Positions 53,000-64,000 of a stretch of 64,000 nucleotides of DNA are shown piece after piece. Under the pieces are notes generated by a model that was not told the origin of the DNA, did no database searches, and was given only the letters and a program-made list of their open reading frames with translations. The position numbers were made by a program, and so were the translations under genes. Where the stretch lies: contig CM050650.1 in NCBI GenBank assembly GCA_027574665.1, forward strand, positions 98,057,086 to 98,121,085. Direction: 5' to 3'. The stretch comes from Rhynochetos jubatus (Eukaryota > Chordata > Aves > Eurypygiformes > Rhynochetidae). The first letter of the stretch is position 1, and each line of letters starts with the position of its first letter.

Positions 53000-53858
53000 G
53001 GTGGTGCAGTGGATATGCTTGAGGAAAGGGATGCCATCCAGAGCAATCTTGGCAGGCTTGAGAAGTGGGCCGATGTGAACCTCATGAGGTTCAACAAGGC
53101 CAAGTGCCAGGTCCTGCACATGGCTCGGAGCAACCCCCATTATCAATACAGACTGGGGAATGAAGGATTGAGACCTGCCCTGCCCAGAAGGACTGGTGGA
53201 TGGAAAGCTGGACATGAGCCAGAAGTGTGCACTGGCAACCCAGAAAGCCAACCGGATCCTGGGCTGTATCAGGAGAAGCGTGGCCAGCAGGTCGAGGGAG
53301 GGGATTCTCCCCCTCTACTCTGCTCTCATAAGACCCCACCTGGAGTTCTGTGTCCAGCTGTGGAGCCCTCAGCATAAGAAGGATATCGACCAGTTGGAAC
53401 CAGTCCAGAGGAGGCCACGAAGATGCTCAGAGGGCTGGAGCACCTCTGCTATGGGGACAGGCTGAGAGAGTTGGTCTTGTTCAGCCTGGAGAAGAGAAGG
53501 CTCCAGGGAGACCTTATAGCACCTTCCAGTACCTGAAGGGGGCTACAAGGAAGCTGGCGGGGGGGGGCTCTTTACAGGAGCCTGTAGTGACAGGACAAGG
53601 CGTTATGGCTTTAAAGTGAAAGAGGGCAGATTTAGATTGGATATCAGGAAGAAGTTCTCCACGGAGAGAGGTGTCAACCACTGGCACAGGTTGCCCAGAG
53701 AAGCTGTGGGTGCCCCATCCCTGGCTGTCTTCAAGGCCAGGCTGGATGAGACTTTGAGCAACCTGGTCTAGTGGAGGGTGTCCCTGCCCATGGCAGGGGA
53801 GTTGGAACTAGATGGTCTCTTCGAGCCCAAACTAGTCTGTGTTTCTGTGATTCTAAAA
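53000..53858 (+). mobile_element. CR1 LINE, 5'-truncated, in the intron between the exons
   Basis: Starts near GGTGGTGCAGTGGATATGC, just after the RT catalytic core, and reads through GAGAAGTGGGCCGATGTGAA, TTCAACAAGGCCAAGTGCCA and GGAGCCCTCAGCATAAGAAG to the ORF2 C-terminus and 3' UTR. The tail is TTTCTGTGATTCTAAAA. Encoded pieces ([59 protein letters not shown]) sit in different frames. One shift is near 53160 and another near 53410, so it is dead. It is in sense with KHDRBS2. Confidence 0.93.
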
Positions 53859-54660
53859 TTTGCTACTGAAACTTGTAGTAACATAGTGAACATCACAGGC
53901 TAGCGCTATGTGTTTGGTTGTCTCAGCAGGAACGAGCCACACCTCATACTAGTGCAGGAGACCTGAGTTCCATCCACAGCTCTGTATATGGCTGTCACAT
54001 TTTCAACCAGCAACAGGACTTACCAATTAGTACAGCAAGGTGGATATACAGGATAAATAAGCAGGGGGATGCTAAACTTCTCTGTGATGGTCTGTATGTT
54101 CTGTTCTCTCTGCACAGTGGTGGAAAGCAGAATGACGTGTTACCCTTCCCTTGTGCTGAACTAGACTGGAAGAAAAGTTCTTACTCTCCTTTGATACACT
54201 TGCTCTACTTTACGTTGCAATTTTATGCCATCCTGCATCATCTTCTGCCAATCAGTTTCTCCCAAATGCCAGTAAAAACGAGAATGAGAGCGATGACATC
54301 TCTTGTAAAATAGTTTGAGAGCAAAAGAAAAAGTTCCTCACTTTCTTCTTCCTCTATAACTACTTTGGAATAACTCTGCAACTCTGTGAATTACAATGAT
54401 CCGGAATTTCATTAGTACGAGCAACAAGAGGATCAGGTGTAAAAGGCAGCGGATGGCTTAAAAATAATGCCTTTCCATAATGCGAGTTCTGCCTGAGGTA
54501 TTGGCTAAAAGCACTTGACATTGTAGCTGCCAAAACCCCAGAGTTATACGGCAGTTGGAATAGCACAATAAAAATATGAGAGCCTTTAAATTGGAGTAAC
54601 ACTTGCATGTCCTCCCTTGCTGTACACGCCGAAGTGATCGCTTCTTTTTGCTCCCCACAG
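53859..54660 (+). other. Intron sequence between CR1 and the second exon
   Basis: Intronic DNA without recognised elements up to the acceptor. A 131-residue + frame at 53918-54313 shows no domain and is taken as chance. Confidence 0.6.
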
Positions 54661-54856
54661 GGGACGTGGGGGTGCAATTCCTCCACCCCCGCCTGGACGA
54701 GGTGCCCAAGCACCCAGAGGAGCGCCCGTCACCCGTGGAGCCCTCCCTGTTCCACCCGTGGCGAGGGGTGTGCCCACCCCTCGAGCAAGGGGCGCCCCGG
54801 CTGTCCCGGGCTACAGACCACCCCCGCCACCTGCACACGAGGCCTATGAAGAATAT
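54661..54856 (+). CDS. KHDRBS2: KHDRBS2 internal coding exon (RG-rich and polyproline region)
   Basis: This 196-base exon begins with one base that completes the split Arg codon of the previous exon (AG|G), followed by 65 full codons. It encodes Gly-Arg-Gly-Gly-Ala-Ile, a run of five prolines, GRG, several Arg-Gly pairs (PRG, TRG, ARG twice), a VPPVARGVPTPRARG stretch, GYR, a second five-proline run, and ends AHEAYEEY. In STAR proteins of the SAM68/SLM group this region carries arginine-methylation sites and proline motifs for SH3/WW partners, and leads into the Tyr-rich C-terminus, which is not in this window. The acceptor is strong (pyrimidine tract then CCCCACAG, ending at 54660) and the donor is near-perfect (TAT|GTAAGT at 54857). 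The exon is very GC- and CpG-rich (14 CpGs counted) in AT-rich surroundings. The length is not a multiple of three, so skipping it alone would break the frame. Confidence 0.95.
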
Positions 54857-57800
54857 GTAAGTAACCATATACATTCCTAACAGATGTGAGCCAAACTCCG
54901 TGGTGAATGTCAAGTGCCTCTGAGTTGGAAGACTCCAGAGCAATAATTCTTCCGTCTCTACTGCTTACCTCCTGCTGGTGAATTACAGCCTGAGTGATGC
55001 AAAGTGTCTGCAGATGTGTTTTGGGTGATGTGGGTTCGTGGAATTGTTCACAGCTTAGTTTTGGATACGAGAAGGCCATTCTGGTTAGCTCTCAGGGCAT
55101 CACGGAAGAGCAATAGAGATATTCTAAGGAGTCTATTATAACTAAAAGTCACTCATTACTGTAGGCAAGTTCTTAGGAATAACAGATCATATTCTTTGTG
55201 AGAAAAAAAAATAAGCGTGTTTTTTTGTTCTTCTGAATCCTTTTTATTACTTATAAATATGTATATGTATATTTCTACTCAACATTGTGTTACAGATGAT
55301 ACATAACAAATAGAAATTCAGGTCATTTTCATGAAAGCTGATACAATGATGCATATTTAGCAAGGAGCAGTACTGTGTCACCTTTTCCTGCAAGGTGTTA
55401 AAAATAATTGTGCTGTAAACATCAAAGCTTTCAAGTCATCCTTATTAATGTTCCCTCCTGGAACTATCTCCATAACAACAGATACCCAAGTAGAGTATAA
55501 AATGCCATCAAATATGATGTCTGACTTTTTCCAGCTGTGGCAAATCCAGGGGTACAAGAAACATCCCATCCACTCCTGTCACTAGGAGAACCATTGAGAA
55601 GATACAGTATAATTGAGAAGATTCAGTTTTATTCAATTAAAGATCTCTCTAGAACAGAAGAAAGGAAATTGAAATAGAAATTAATCATTGTTGGGAAAGG
55701 TTTACTCAACCATCTGTATTTGTAGAGCAGAGATTAGATCATGGCTCCTTCAAATCAGGGACGCGCATTCTGTTAATGTCAAGAGTCACAACGGAACAAC
55801 AGCTGCAAAAAAGGAGGGGAAGAAAGCTGCTCTCTGTTATTATTCACCTCAGCAGTTTCCATCTTTTAGTGAGATGAAAGTTCTGCTGGAAAAGGAATTT
55901 AAAATATATACCCCTCCTTTATAGAGAGTATATTACCTGTTAGTATCGAAATGTATGAGATCTTCCTTTCTGTGCAGAACTGCGTCTTTTCCTAATCCAT
56001 GACTAGCAGAATTTAAATTTTAAAACAGAATCCTTGTAATTTAAGATTAAGATTATGAATTAAGTAAATCTTTTATTTCATCTACAGTCCTGGTAAACCT
56101 CCTAGTGTGGTGAGCGGTTTTTAGGGAACATTTCTTAGGCTTTTTCTGGATGGTAAATACATGAGAAGCAAAAGGAGAAGCTGCAGCAGTTGGATTATTA
56201 AGATGAAGCAAACATTCATCTGATTCCATGTTGTTTTGAAATACAACCATTGCACTCTCAGGAACACAAAATACACAGTTAAAGGAGTCATTTTAATTTA
56301 TAATAGATTTTTCCAATAAAACAAATGTATTGGTGGTTCTGTTTCGCCTGCTTCGATAGTAGAAGAAACATATTGTCTTCTAGGACAAAGTCAGATGTTT
56401 TGGGGATTTTTCAGTCTCCTATGTCATTTCCACATCTGTATTCCACAGCTGGGAATTTATGGGCATCTCCTGAGGTGCTGTCATGCAACATTTTTCAGTG
56501 TCAAATTTCTTACCATTTTGCAGATTTGTGAGTGTAATCCAAATCATCTTGGTATCTTATGGACTGAGATGATAATTAAAACTCTGTTGGTGTGCAAGTA
56601 GAAGGAAAGGTTTGCTGTCATATCATATCTAAATATGAATTTGTAAATTATATTTTCAGGGAAAATATTTTTGATTTTGCAGGAAGTTGTCAACACAGTT
56701 TTTCTTCACAGATAAACCACTACATCTCATATCTGACTGGATACTAAAAGCAGGTGTATCTTTTTGTTGACCAGCAACAAATGTCATGTGTAATTGTTGT
56801 TCTTTCACACTGAATCCTAGAGATGAAAAACTAATTTGCAATGAATAATTTATCCAATTTACTTTGTCTCATTTTCTTGTGAGGCAACTCACAAGCATAT
56901 TACAATTTCTTTATGTGTTTATGTTTTTCATTTTTGACTCCAGTATTTCACTCCAATTTTTGCCTACTATATGCAAGCACCATTGCCTTGATTAGTTATG
57001 CCCATGAATGCAATGTCATTGATTGTGAGTATCCATATTTTTGACTTTTCTTTGTTCTAATAGAATATAGTCATTTGAATGCTGAGCCGAAAGTGAACTC
57101 AAGAAATAGGAGGGCTGCAGTGGATTTTTTTAAAATGTTTAAGCATCAATTCCCAAAAAAAACTTTAGATATTTGCTCAGCTCTACTAATCAGAGATTGT
57201 ATTGACTGTTTCACTTTGAAATACCTAACTGTTCAAATCGATTTGGATAAGCGTTTAAAAGTTTGGATCACTCCATTGTAATTATCCAATATCTAAATAT
57301 TTTGAGGCTTCCTGATGATGGTTGTGGGAGTCCATAAAAGAAAACGTCTAAAGGCTTCTCCAGAGAAGTGAAGTTTTGTCTTGTGATGAATATATTTGCA
57401 TTCAGCATCTTGAATGTCAAGCCCAACCAAAGGGAAAATAATCTGGAATTACTTTCAGAAAAGAGGGCTAGAGAGGGAAGGGGGAGTGACACTCCTCACG
57501 CCTTTATCTTTACTTGCTTTTGGAACAGATATGTAGCTTATATTGGGTGCAGCAGATGATAGTATTTCAGAGCAGCTTCAGAAAGCTACCCACAGGAAGA
57601 GGAGAGCATTAGAAAATCTACACAAAAGGAAAGAAATAGTCATGATGTGAACTTTCTTCTCTCTAAAAACAGCTCATTGTGTGTGAATTTGGGTAGAGAG
57701 CTTTACTGACAGCTGCTGTGCAGTTTCTGGGATCAGAGAGGTGGTCCTGGGTTTGTAACCTGGTGAAATAGAGGACTGGTCAAAGTGACTGACCTGTACG

Positions 57801-60800
57801 TGCTCCTCTTCTGCTGAAGGAGAGGTCCACCATAGCACAGTTCAGAGCAGAAGCTTGAACTGGGCATTGTGAATATCCCTCGGAAGCAGCTTATTTCACA
57901 AAGCTGAATTTAGCCCTTTGTCATTACTCTCAGATGTAATTGTACACCTTTAATCCACAAGCACTGCCACACTGCAGATATCCCTAGCTGCTGGAAAGGA
58001 TTCAAAGTTTTATTAAAAACAGCCTTAGGGACTTCAGGTTCAGGTGGGTTTTTTCTTTACTGATAAACACACAGTGTGGTTCCCCATTGAATGCATTACG
58101 GATCATACTCATACTCCTTCCACAGATGCTCCACAGAAATTATTTGGAATTACTGCTTAATTATTGTTTCCGTGTATGGTAATACATACCACGATCAGTT
58201 GGCAGTAACAGTTCAGCCTGGAACTTTTCAGGAGCACTGATTTACCACTGAGCTGTGTGGTTGCTCCCGGGATGCTGAAGAGCCTGAAAAGATGGACGAC
58301 AGGGAGGGCGGTAGCGCCAGCAGGCTCCTCAGGTAGAACTATAACAGGATGGCTGTTTGGGATTCATCAAGTGAATTTTGTAAATTAGGTTCATACACAG
58401 GAGATGGTAAATGAAAATGAGTTCAGATATTGTTTCAGCCCTGCATCATCACCTTCATTGACAAAGACAATGGCAAGATTGATTTAGTGCCATTTTTTCA
58501 TTACAGATGTTAAGATTTGTTTGGTTGGATATCTGCTTTTATCATCCACTCCAAATACAGCAAGGAAACTTAGCACTGATATCATCTTTACAGACTGAGG
58601 GGAGACTTCTGGAGTCTTTTCTCAACGAGAATAAGCAACTTCAGTTGCTAAGGTCTTACTGGCGATTTACGGAACAGGCCATAGACGTGACTGATTGATT
58701 GAGCTTCATGATTTATAGAAGTAAGGAGTGTTTGCGTAGATCTTCCGCTGAAAGGAGTATCTTGTTGAGGCAATAAAGCCAACATTGAGCACGATATATT
58801 TTAATCTAGGCATCCAGACTTTTTCACTCTAGATTAAAGCTAAATATTTGAAAGATGCTTAACCCAAATGTAAGCCAAAAATATCTTATATTTAAGATAT
58901 TTTAATATCTTAAGACTCGGGTTTTGAAGGCTTTTGACTCTGGAGCTGTATTTTTGCCTTCTGCATCGGAAGCTAGTAGGGAGCTGTGCAGTGATGCTTT
59001 TCTTCACATTTTTTAAGAGCTATGGTGAGCCTTGCTAAGAGGTCTAACACGAGTCTAGAAGTGACTTAGCGCTTGTTCCCTTACCCCAGATGCTAAGAAT
59101 TACCGAAACAGAATAAACCTGGGACTAAAATACACATTGCTTTTATATTTTACTTGCACTTGCATTTTTACTCCTGGATAAGAAAGGGGATTTTTTACTC
59201 CTGGCTAGGAAGGGGTACTTTTGCACTGAAAGCACCACATCATAATAGGAATATTCCAGACGAGCTTCTTGTATTTACAAAGAAATATGTAATTTGTTGC
59301 AAAAAATAGCCCAGTCTCTTGGAGACACTGAGAAACTGGTACAGCTCCTGGGTCTAGGACAGCCAGATTAAAGAGCAATTTTAAATGCAAATATTCTTTC
59401 TCGCTTCTCATTTCACTGGTCAGACCAGCCAAAGGCAGCTTCTTGTTATCTTCTGGAATGAGTGAAGAGTAATGCTTTTAGAAACTCACTGGGAAAGAAC
59501 CACACAATAAGATAGATTGTGCTTTTAATGTCATGCTGTTCTTCCTCTCATTTCAAGCTATTTAAAACGAAAGCAAATGCCACATTCAACTGTTTATTCT
59601 AAGCTCAATGGTTATTTACATTTTCCAATAGTGTTCAAACAAACTCAAACTCAAATGCTCATGTTTATTCAGTGCCAGGGTAGACAATGAAAAGACTGAC
59701 AATAAGAGGCATTTTGTCACACTTTAACATTTTAAAAAGCGTAATCAACATTTACATGTGACTGTAATCTCCAAAATTGTGGTTGCAGAGCTTAATATTT
59801 TCAAGTGGAACCCTTAGGGCTTTTAAATCTGTCTATCTGCTAATGTTGAATGTAGATGGAAACTGTGTACAAAGACCCGCACTTGTGCTTCATGGCATGT
59901 TTGTGCCTGTGTTAGTGCTTTAATGAGTGTGTTGGAGTGAGCAACTGGTTCTTGATTCTGTTACTATTGAAGACCATTCCCATAATCCCAGTAGGATATT
60001 CTGGGTGAGAGTGAGGCCTGGACAACTAAGACGACTTGTTCCGAACCTTAATGTAGTCAAACATATTGGGTGTAATGATAGTCAAAGGTGATTATTTTCC
60101 TTTTTTTTTTTCCTAAATTGGTATTTCCAAGTTTTTAGATGTACCACTTATTATTTCTGTGCCTCTTTTGGATGAAGAAAGCCAAAGAAGACTAACAAGC
60201 ATTTGAATAAAGCTGGAATTCTAGACATGGGAGTCTGCGTGGCTGAACAACATATTGATTAAATATGATTGATTACCTATTTATGCCCAAGAAGCTCTAT
60301 GGAACTTACATCTGCTTTGACTTGAAAAATCAAATTTTATTTTTACCACAGTAGTGATAAGCAGGATTCTATGTTTATATTATCTGAAAAACCCTATTGA
60401 GCTTTAGAAGAATACTGTGAATGATGATATCATGAAGGTAGAGTGGATTTTTCAGTTAGTTATTCAAACTTTGGAGAATTTGGTCCATCGATAGTATGTT
60501 TATTGCAAAAAAATCCAGACACATAAATACAAAATCAAAGTAGTATCAACTTTTTCATTTTTTTCTAAGAGCAAAAACCACAGTCAGCACTAAATCTTCA
60601 GTGTCTGGGAACCTGCAGTTCTGGAGTTTTTTGCTTATCTGTGCAAACTGTAGTTTGGGTCTTATTCTTATAGATGATACCTGAATAAGGCTTGCCCCTT
60701 GAAACCAAAGGAACGGTCCTGAGAGCAGTGCATCAATAAATGTGAATACCGCTTTCAGACTCATCACTGCTATGAATTTCTCACAAATTGACAATGTGCT

Positions 60801-63800
60801 CTAAAGCAGACTTTGTTATATATTTTCTGGATTTGTTTTGGTTTGATTGTACTAATCATAGTTATTCAGTGGACCTAAAATACATAGAACTCTTAACGTC
60901 TACTTTCAAATGCTGCAGAAATATTTTGTGGAGGGTAAGCTCTTCTGTCATCCTATTCATGCTCTCCTTACTTGGCAAAAATAATTCTCTCCTTGACATT
61001 AGTTATCAAGTTTTCAGTTCAAAATTATTTTCTATGCTAGACAGAGTGTAAGAGAAAATGCTGATGCAGCTGTACATGTTTTAGTATTATACATGATGCT
61101 AATACAACTACAACCTAATAAATATTTATATTTGTTATATAGAGATCTAAGTGAAGGACATCTCTCAACTGATCATCAAGCCTTCATATGGTCCTTAAAT
61201 ATTCATAGTGTATGCAGTTATATTCATAAGATCCTACATAAAAAATACATGCAATGTTCTCCATAGAGACAGAATTTCTCTGCATCATGCATTGCACCAC
61301 TTACTTGATCATTAAACAGTGTGGTTGTTCAGGAGCCCCTTACCAAAATTACTTGGCTACCATCACTTGGATCTGTCACAACTTGTCATTTGGCTATTTA
61401 TCTGGTGGAGAACAGTCTTGGTTGGTACAAAATAACTCTATAGCATTAGCTGGCTAAACGTTATCATGTGACTGCATCTCCACCCATGTTATCCTTTCTA
61501 TGACAGGTTGCAAAGGTGAGTTAAAAACTTTTTTTTTTTGGTACAAACTCATACAAATTTAGGGCATTGCTGTTAAAGACTTGTGACAGGTCTAATTTAA
61601 TTAGAAAGTTCTTGAGAGTTCGGCCACTGTGTGAATTCAGATCAGATGGAAGTCTGGGATTTTCTCATTCACTTCTCAAAGTTCCTTATCCAGACCACCA
61701 AGGTACAAAAAGGTTAAATAATTGTGGACTGCAAGGTTCATCATGACTGGTGAGCTCCCAGGGAGCCAGATATGTATAAATTCAGTGGTAATGAGAAGAG
61801 CTCAGTGCAGGCTGCTATTTTTTGCATGCTTGAAAGCGCTGAGACTTCAGCAGTGCCAGTCAGTTACAGATCCCTCGAGCTCTGGTTTCAGGAAAAGCTC
61901 TGGGTGATAAGATTCCATGGCACTTAACATCACACCAGCCTTTCCTCCAGCATACCAGTCATGTGTTTTTCAGTCTAGCCTTTTAGGAAACTCAGGTTAG
62001 TGACCTTATAATACAGTAAATAAACAGAGTGGTCTTTATGTCAACAGATTTTGTGTATAGCTAACAGAATACTATGTTTTGTGTATTATCTTCATTAATT
62101 AGGAATTTTCACTCTACCTAAAACATAAGCTTTGTTAATACAGTAAATTGCACAGTTTGAGAACCATTTTATATTAACTGAAAACTTACAGATTGTTCCA
62201 AAATAATATTTTAGTTTTACTGGGGTTTCAAGGGCATGTATTTAAAAAATACTTCCTGCTGCAGTAAGCTTTCATCAGAGTTCATCTGTGTTCTTCTCTG
62301 CGGTACATTTGTGACACTGTCATCCTGCAAAAAATAATTCTGCATGAAACTGCAAAGATACATATTTAGCAACTGCACTTAAAATCAAAGACAAGCTTTA
62401 GAGAGCGCAGCTCTGTTTCCTCCTCTGGCCGATGGGCTTTTTAGCGAGTCACCTCTATCCATACACTTAATGTTTACTCAGAATAATTGAAAAAAAGGTA
62501 TTTGGTACAATAAAAGGCCTGAAAAGTAGTCTTACTGCCTGTAATCGTTTTGCGCTCATTATGGTCAGTGCATTCGCAACTCTGAATTTCAGTTACACGC
62601 AGGAAGAAAAAGGGTTGTGCTGAATGAATTCTCTGATGTATTTGGGTACAGAAGCACCTGTCTGACGGTATGCCTGTTCTTTCTGGGTATTCAGGGGAGA
62701 CTCAAATATATGTGTGAGCCTAGATTTTCACAGACACAGGCCTGCATACATATACACCCCATGCATATGTTGGTGGAGACAAAGCTGGCTCAAGCCGTGC
62801 CTTAGATGCAGGCCATGTGCAGACACACCGCAGCAATTGCTTCCCCAGAGGCAGCATGTTAATGTCCCATTATTTACTGCTCTTGGAAGGAGAAGGGTTT
62901 ATGACTCTCCAAGTGCCTTAGTATTCCCAGTAAATCTTTGCTTGGGTATAGAGATACATGCTTACATTCCAATATGGATATACATATATGTTATCTATAG
63001 CTACAGCAAAGAAAAATGTGGTCCATTTCTTCCAACCTGTCTGTTTATAAGGACTTTATAAGATGCAGATCTCCTCTGCAGCCAGCAATGTGCATGAGCA
63101 ACTGTGTAAGGAATCACTCTGAAGGCTCAGATTGATTCAAATTTAAATAGAATGAAATTAAAATAAATTTTAAAGCGTATATTTTCTTTTCTGATAATAC
63201 AATTTTGGGGGAAAAAACTCTGTAGAAATGTAGACGTAAATGTAGAAAATTAATAGAGAGAAGAAAAATATACTAACAAGTATTGAAAAGAATAGTTTTA
63301 CTTGTATAATCAGATGAACCAGATGAACTACACATTTTTTCCCCATCTTTAACTTCTTTAGCAACCGTGGCATTAAAGGGACAGAGACATGCATATGAGT
63401 GCCTTTTTGTCAGATGAAGAGGTCAGTGTTGTTCTCAGATGTGCTTATTTTTAAAACAATGAGATCGGTTGTATTTTATCGAAAGTGCAGACTTAGTGTA
63501 ACTCTTTCAACTATAACAAAAATGTTGAGAAAATTGATCTTGTAACAAAACACAGTACCTTGAGTTTGACCTATATAGCTCTTAGTGTAGCAATCCTTAG
63601 AAGAGGGAGATGCAGTATATGCAGAGCTCTGGGACAATAAAATAGAATGCTAGAGATGAAAAATGTTCTTTCTCCATACAGACCTGTTTTTTTCCTGATG
63701 AAATTATGGCTGCCTGCATTTTAATAGCTTCTACAGTTGTTGTAAGTGCTGTTACTCGTAGACAGCTAATATCATTCTTTGACTACCTGCTGTTGTTTTG

Positions 63801-64000
63801 TAGCTTTTGGTATGGTGTAAAAATCTGTGGAGTGCAACATTTGAAATGATAAAGCGCAGTGTTTGTTAAGCGAAATTAGATAAGTAAATACTTCTTACAT
63901 ATTAGTGTCATAGGAATACATTAGTATCCCAAGGACGCTCCTGCAAACATACCCCCGTACTACCCTGTGCAGTACAGTAAAACCGCTTTTAGGTATTTCT
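54857..64000 (+). other. KHDRBS2: Downstream KHDRBS2 intron, no recognisable element
   Basis: Starts with the strong donor GTAAGT. The next expected exon, encoding a Gly-Tyr-Asp-Asp/Tyr-rich segment, was looked for and not seen, so the intron probably runs past the window end. No CR1 or LTR was recognised in these 9 kb. Small features are an AT-rich inverted repeat near 58877-58911, a U(U/A)AA-rich patch near 56010-56070 and T runs near 60100 and 61530. Confidence 0.7.

Larger units (their letters stand above)
51743..54660 (+). other. KHDRBS2: KHDRBS2 intron between the two visible exons
   Basis: This 2,918-base GT-AG intron links the two exons in phase 2. It starts GTGTGGTAAC and ends in a pyrimidine tract plus CCCCACAG. 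It contains a sense-oriented CR1 fragment (53000-53858) and, just before it, an AT-rich patch with a direct repeat of ATTTATGCTAAT. It is short for this gene, whose introns are known in mammals to be mostly tens of kilobases or more. Nothing else coding is visible in it. Confidence 0.9.

Noticed and set aside
53918-54313. 131-residue + frame in the intron between the exons
   Set aside because: No recognised motif. Using it as an exon would disrupt the exact phase match of the two known exons.
54458-54943. 161-residue open frame on the - strand over the second exon
   Set aside because: It is antisense to the GC-rich KHDRBS2 exon and reads into intron on both sides. The sense strand has matching splice sites and a recognised protein.
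54857-64000. Next KHDRBS2 exon (Gly-Tyr-Asp-Asp and Tyr-rich segment)
   Set aside because: Looked for on the + strand and not found. It most likely lies beyond the window.
1-64000. CRISPR arrays, operons, prokaryotic defence or other compact gene systems
   Set aside because: Composition, introns, CR1 and LTR content show bird intronic DNA. No regularly spaced repeats or gene-dense segments exist.

Overview
This is vertebrate nuclear DNA, almost certainly from a bird. The window is AT-rich and has no long open frames. Its recognisable repeats are CR1-type LINEs, whose 3' ends carry the typical ATTCTATG-like octamers, and long terminal repeats of avian endogenous-retrovirus families. The species cannot be resolved from the sequence.

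Only one protein-coding gene can be supported: KHDRBS2 (SLM-1, a STAR-family KH-domain RNA-binding protein) on the + strand. Two internal coding exons are visible, 51615-51742 and 54661-54856. They encode the segment just after the KH/QUA2 region: a DYNDEIRQ-type start, a Gly-Arg-rich stretch, then an Arg-Gly and polyproline stretch ending in AHEAYEEY. The splice phases fit exactly (in at phase 0, across at phase 2, out at phase 0). The preceding KH-domain exon and the following Tyr-rich exons are not recognised here, which suits a gene known for very large introns. The rest of the window is therefore interpreted as upstream intron (1-51614), the intron between the exons (51743-54660) and downstream intron (54857-64000).

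Layout: 1-8 kb is intron with one LTR in - orientation (3816-4372). A CR1 in - orientation lies at 8221-8655. A 1-kb GC-rich LTR in + orientation lies at 12356-13400, and a second LTR related to the first, also in - orientation, at 16431-16957. CR1 copies follow at 18165-18657 (+), 24324-25800 (-, with internal deletions and endonuclease/RT remnants) and 26759-20920-type position 26759-26920 (+). A GC-rich island of unknown origin occupies about 27600-28150. A nested pair sits at 35074-36598, where a + CR1 is inserted into a - CR1. After a repeat-poor stretch (36.6-50.4 kb) come a CR1 fragment lacking its 3' end (50415-50657), the two exons, and a + CR1 in the intron between them (53000-53858). 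The last 9 kb show no recognisable repeat or exon.

No operon, CRISPR array, RNA gene or clearly new gene system was seen. The most useful leads are regulatory or structural: the phase-locked exon pair with an ambiguous splice donor, two clusters of homeodomain-like AT motifs (14.1 kb and 39.8-40.1 kb), a POU-like direct repeat at the edge of the CR1 between the exons, the nested and internally deleted CR1s, and the unexplained GC-rich island at 27.6-28.1 kb.
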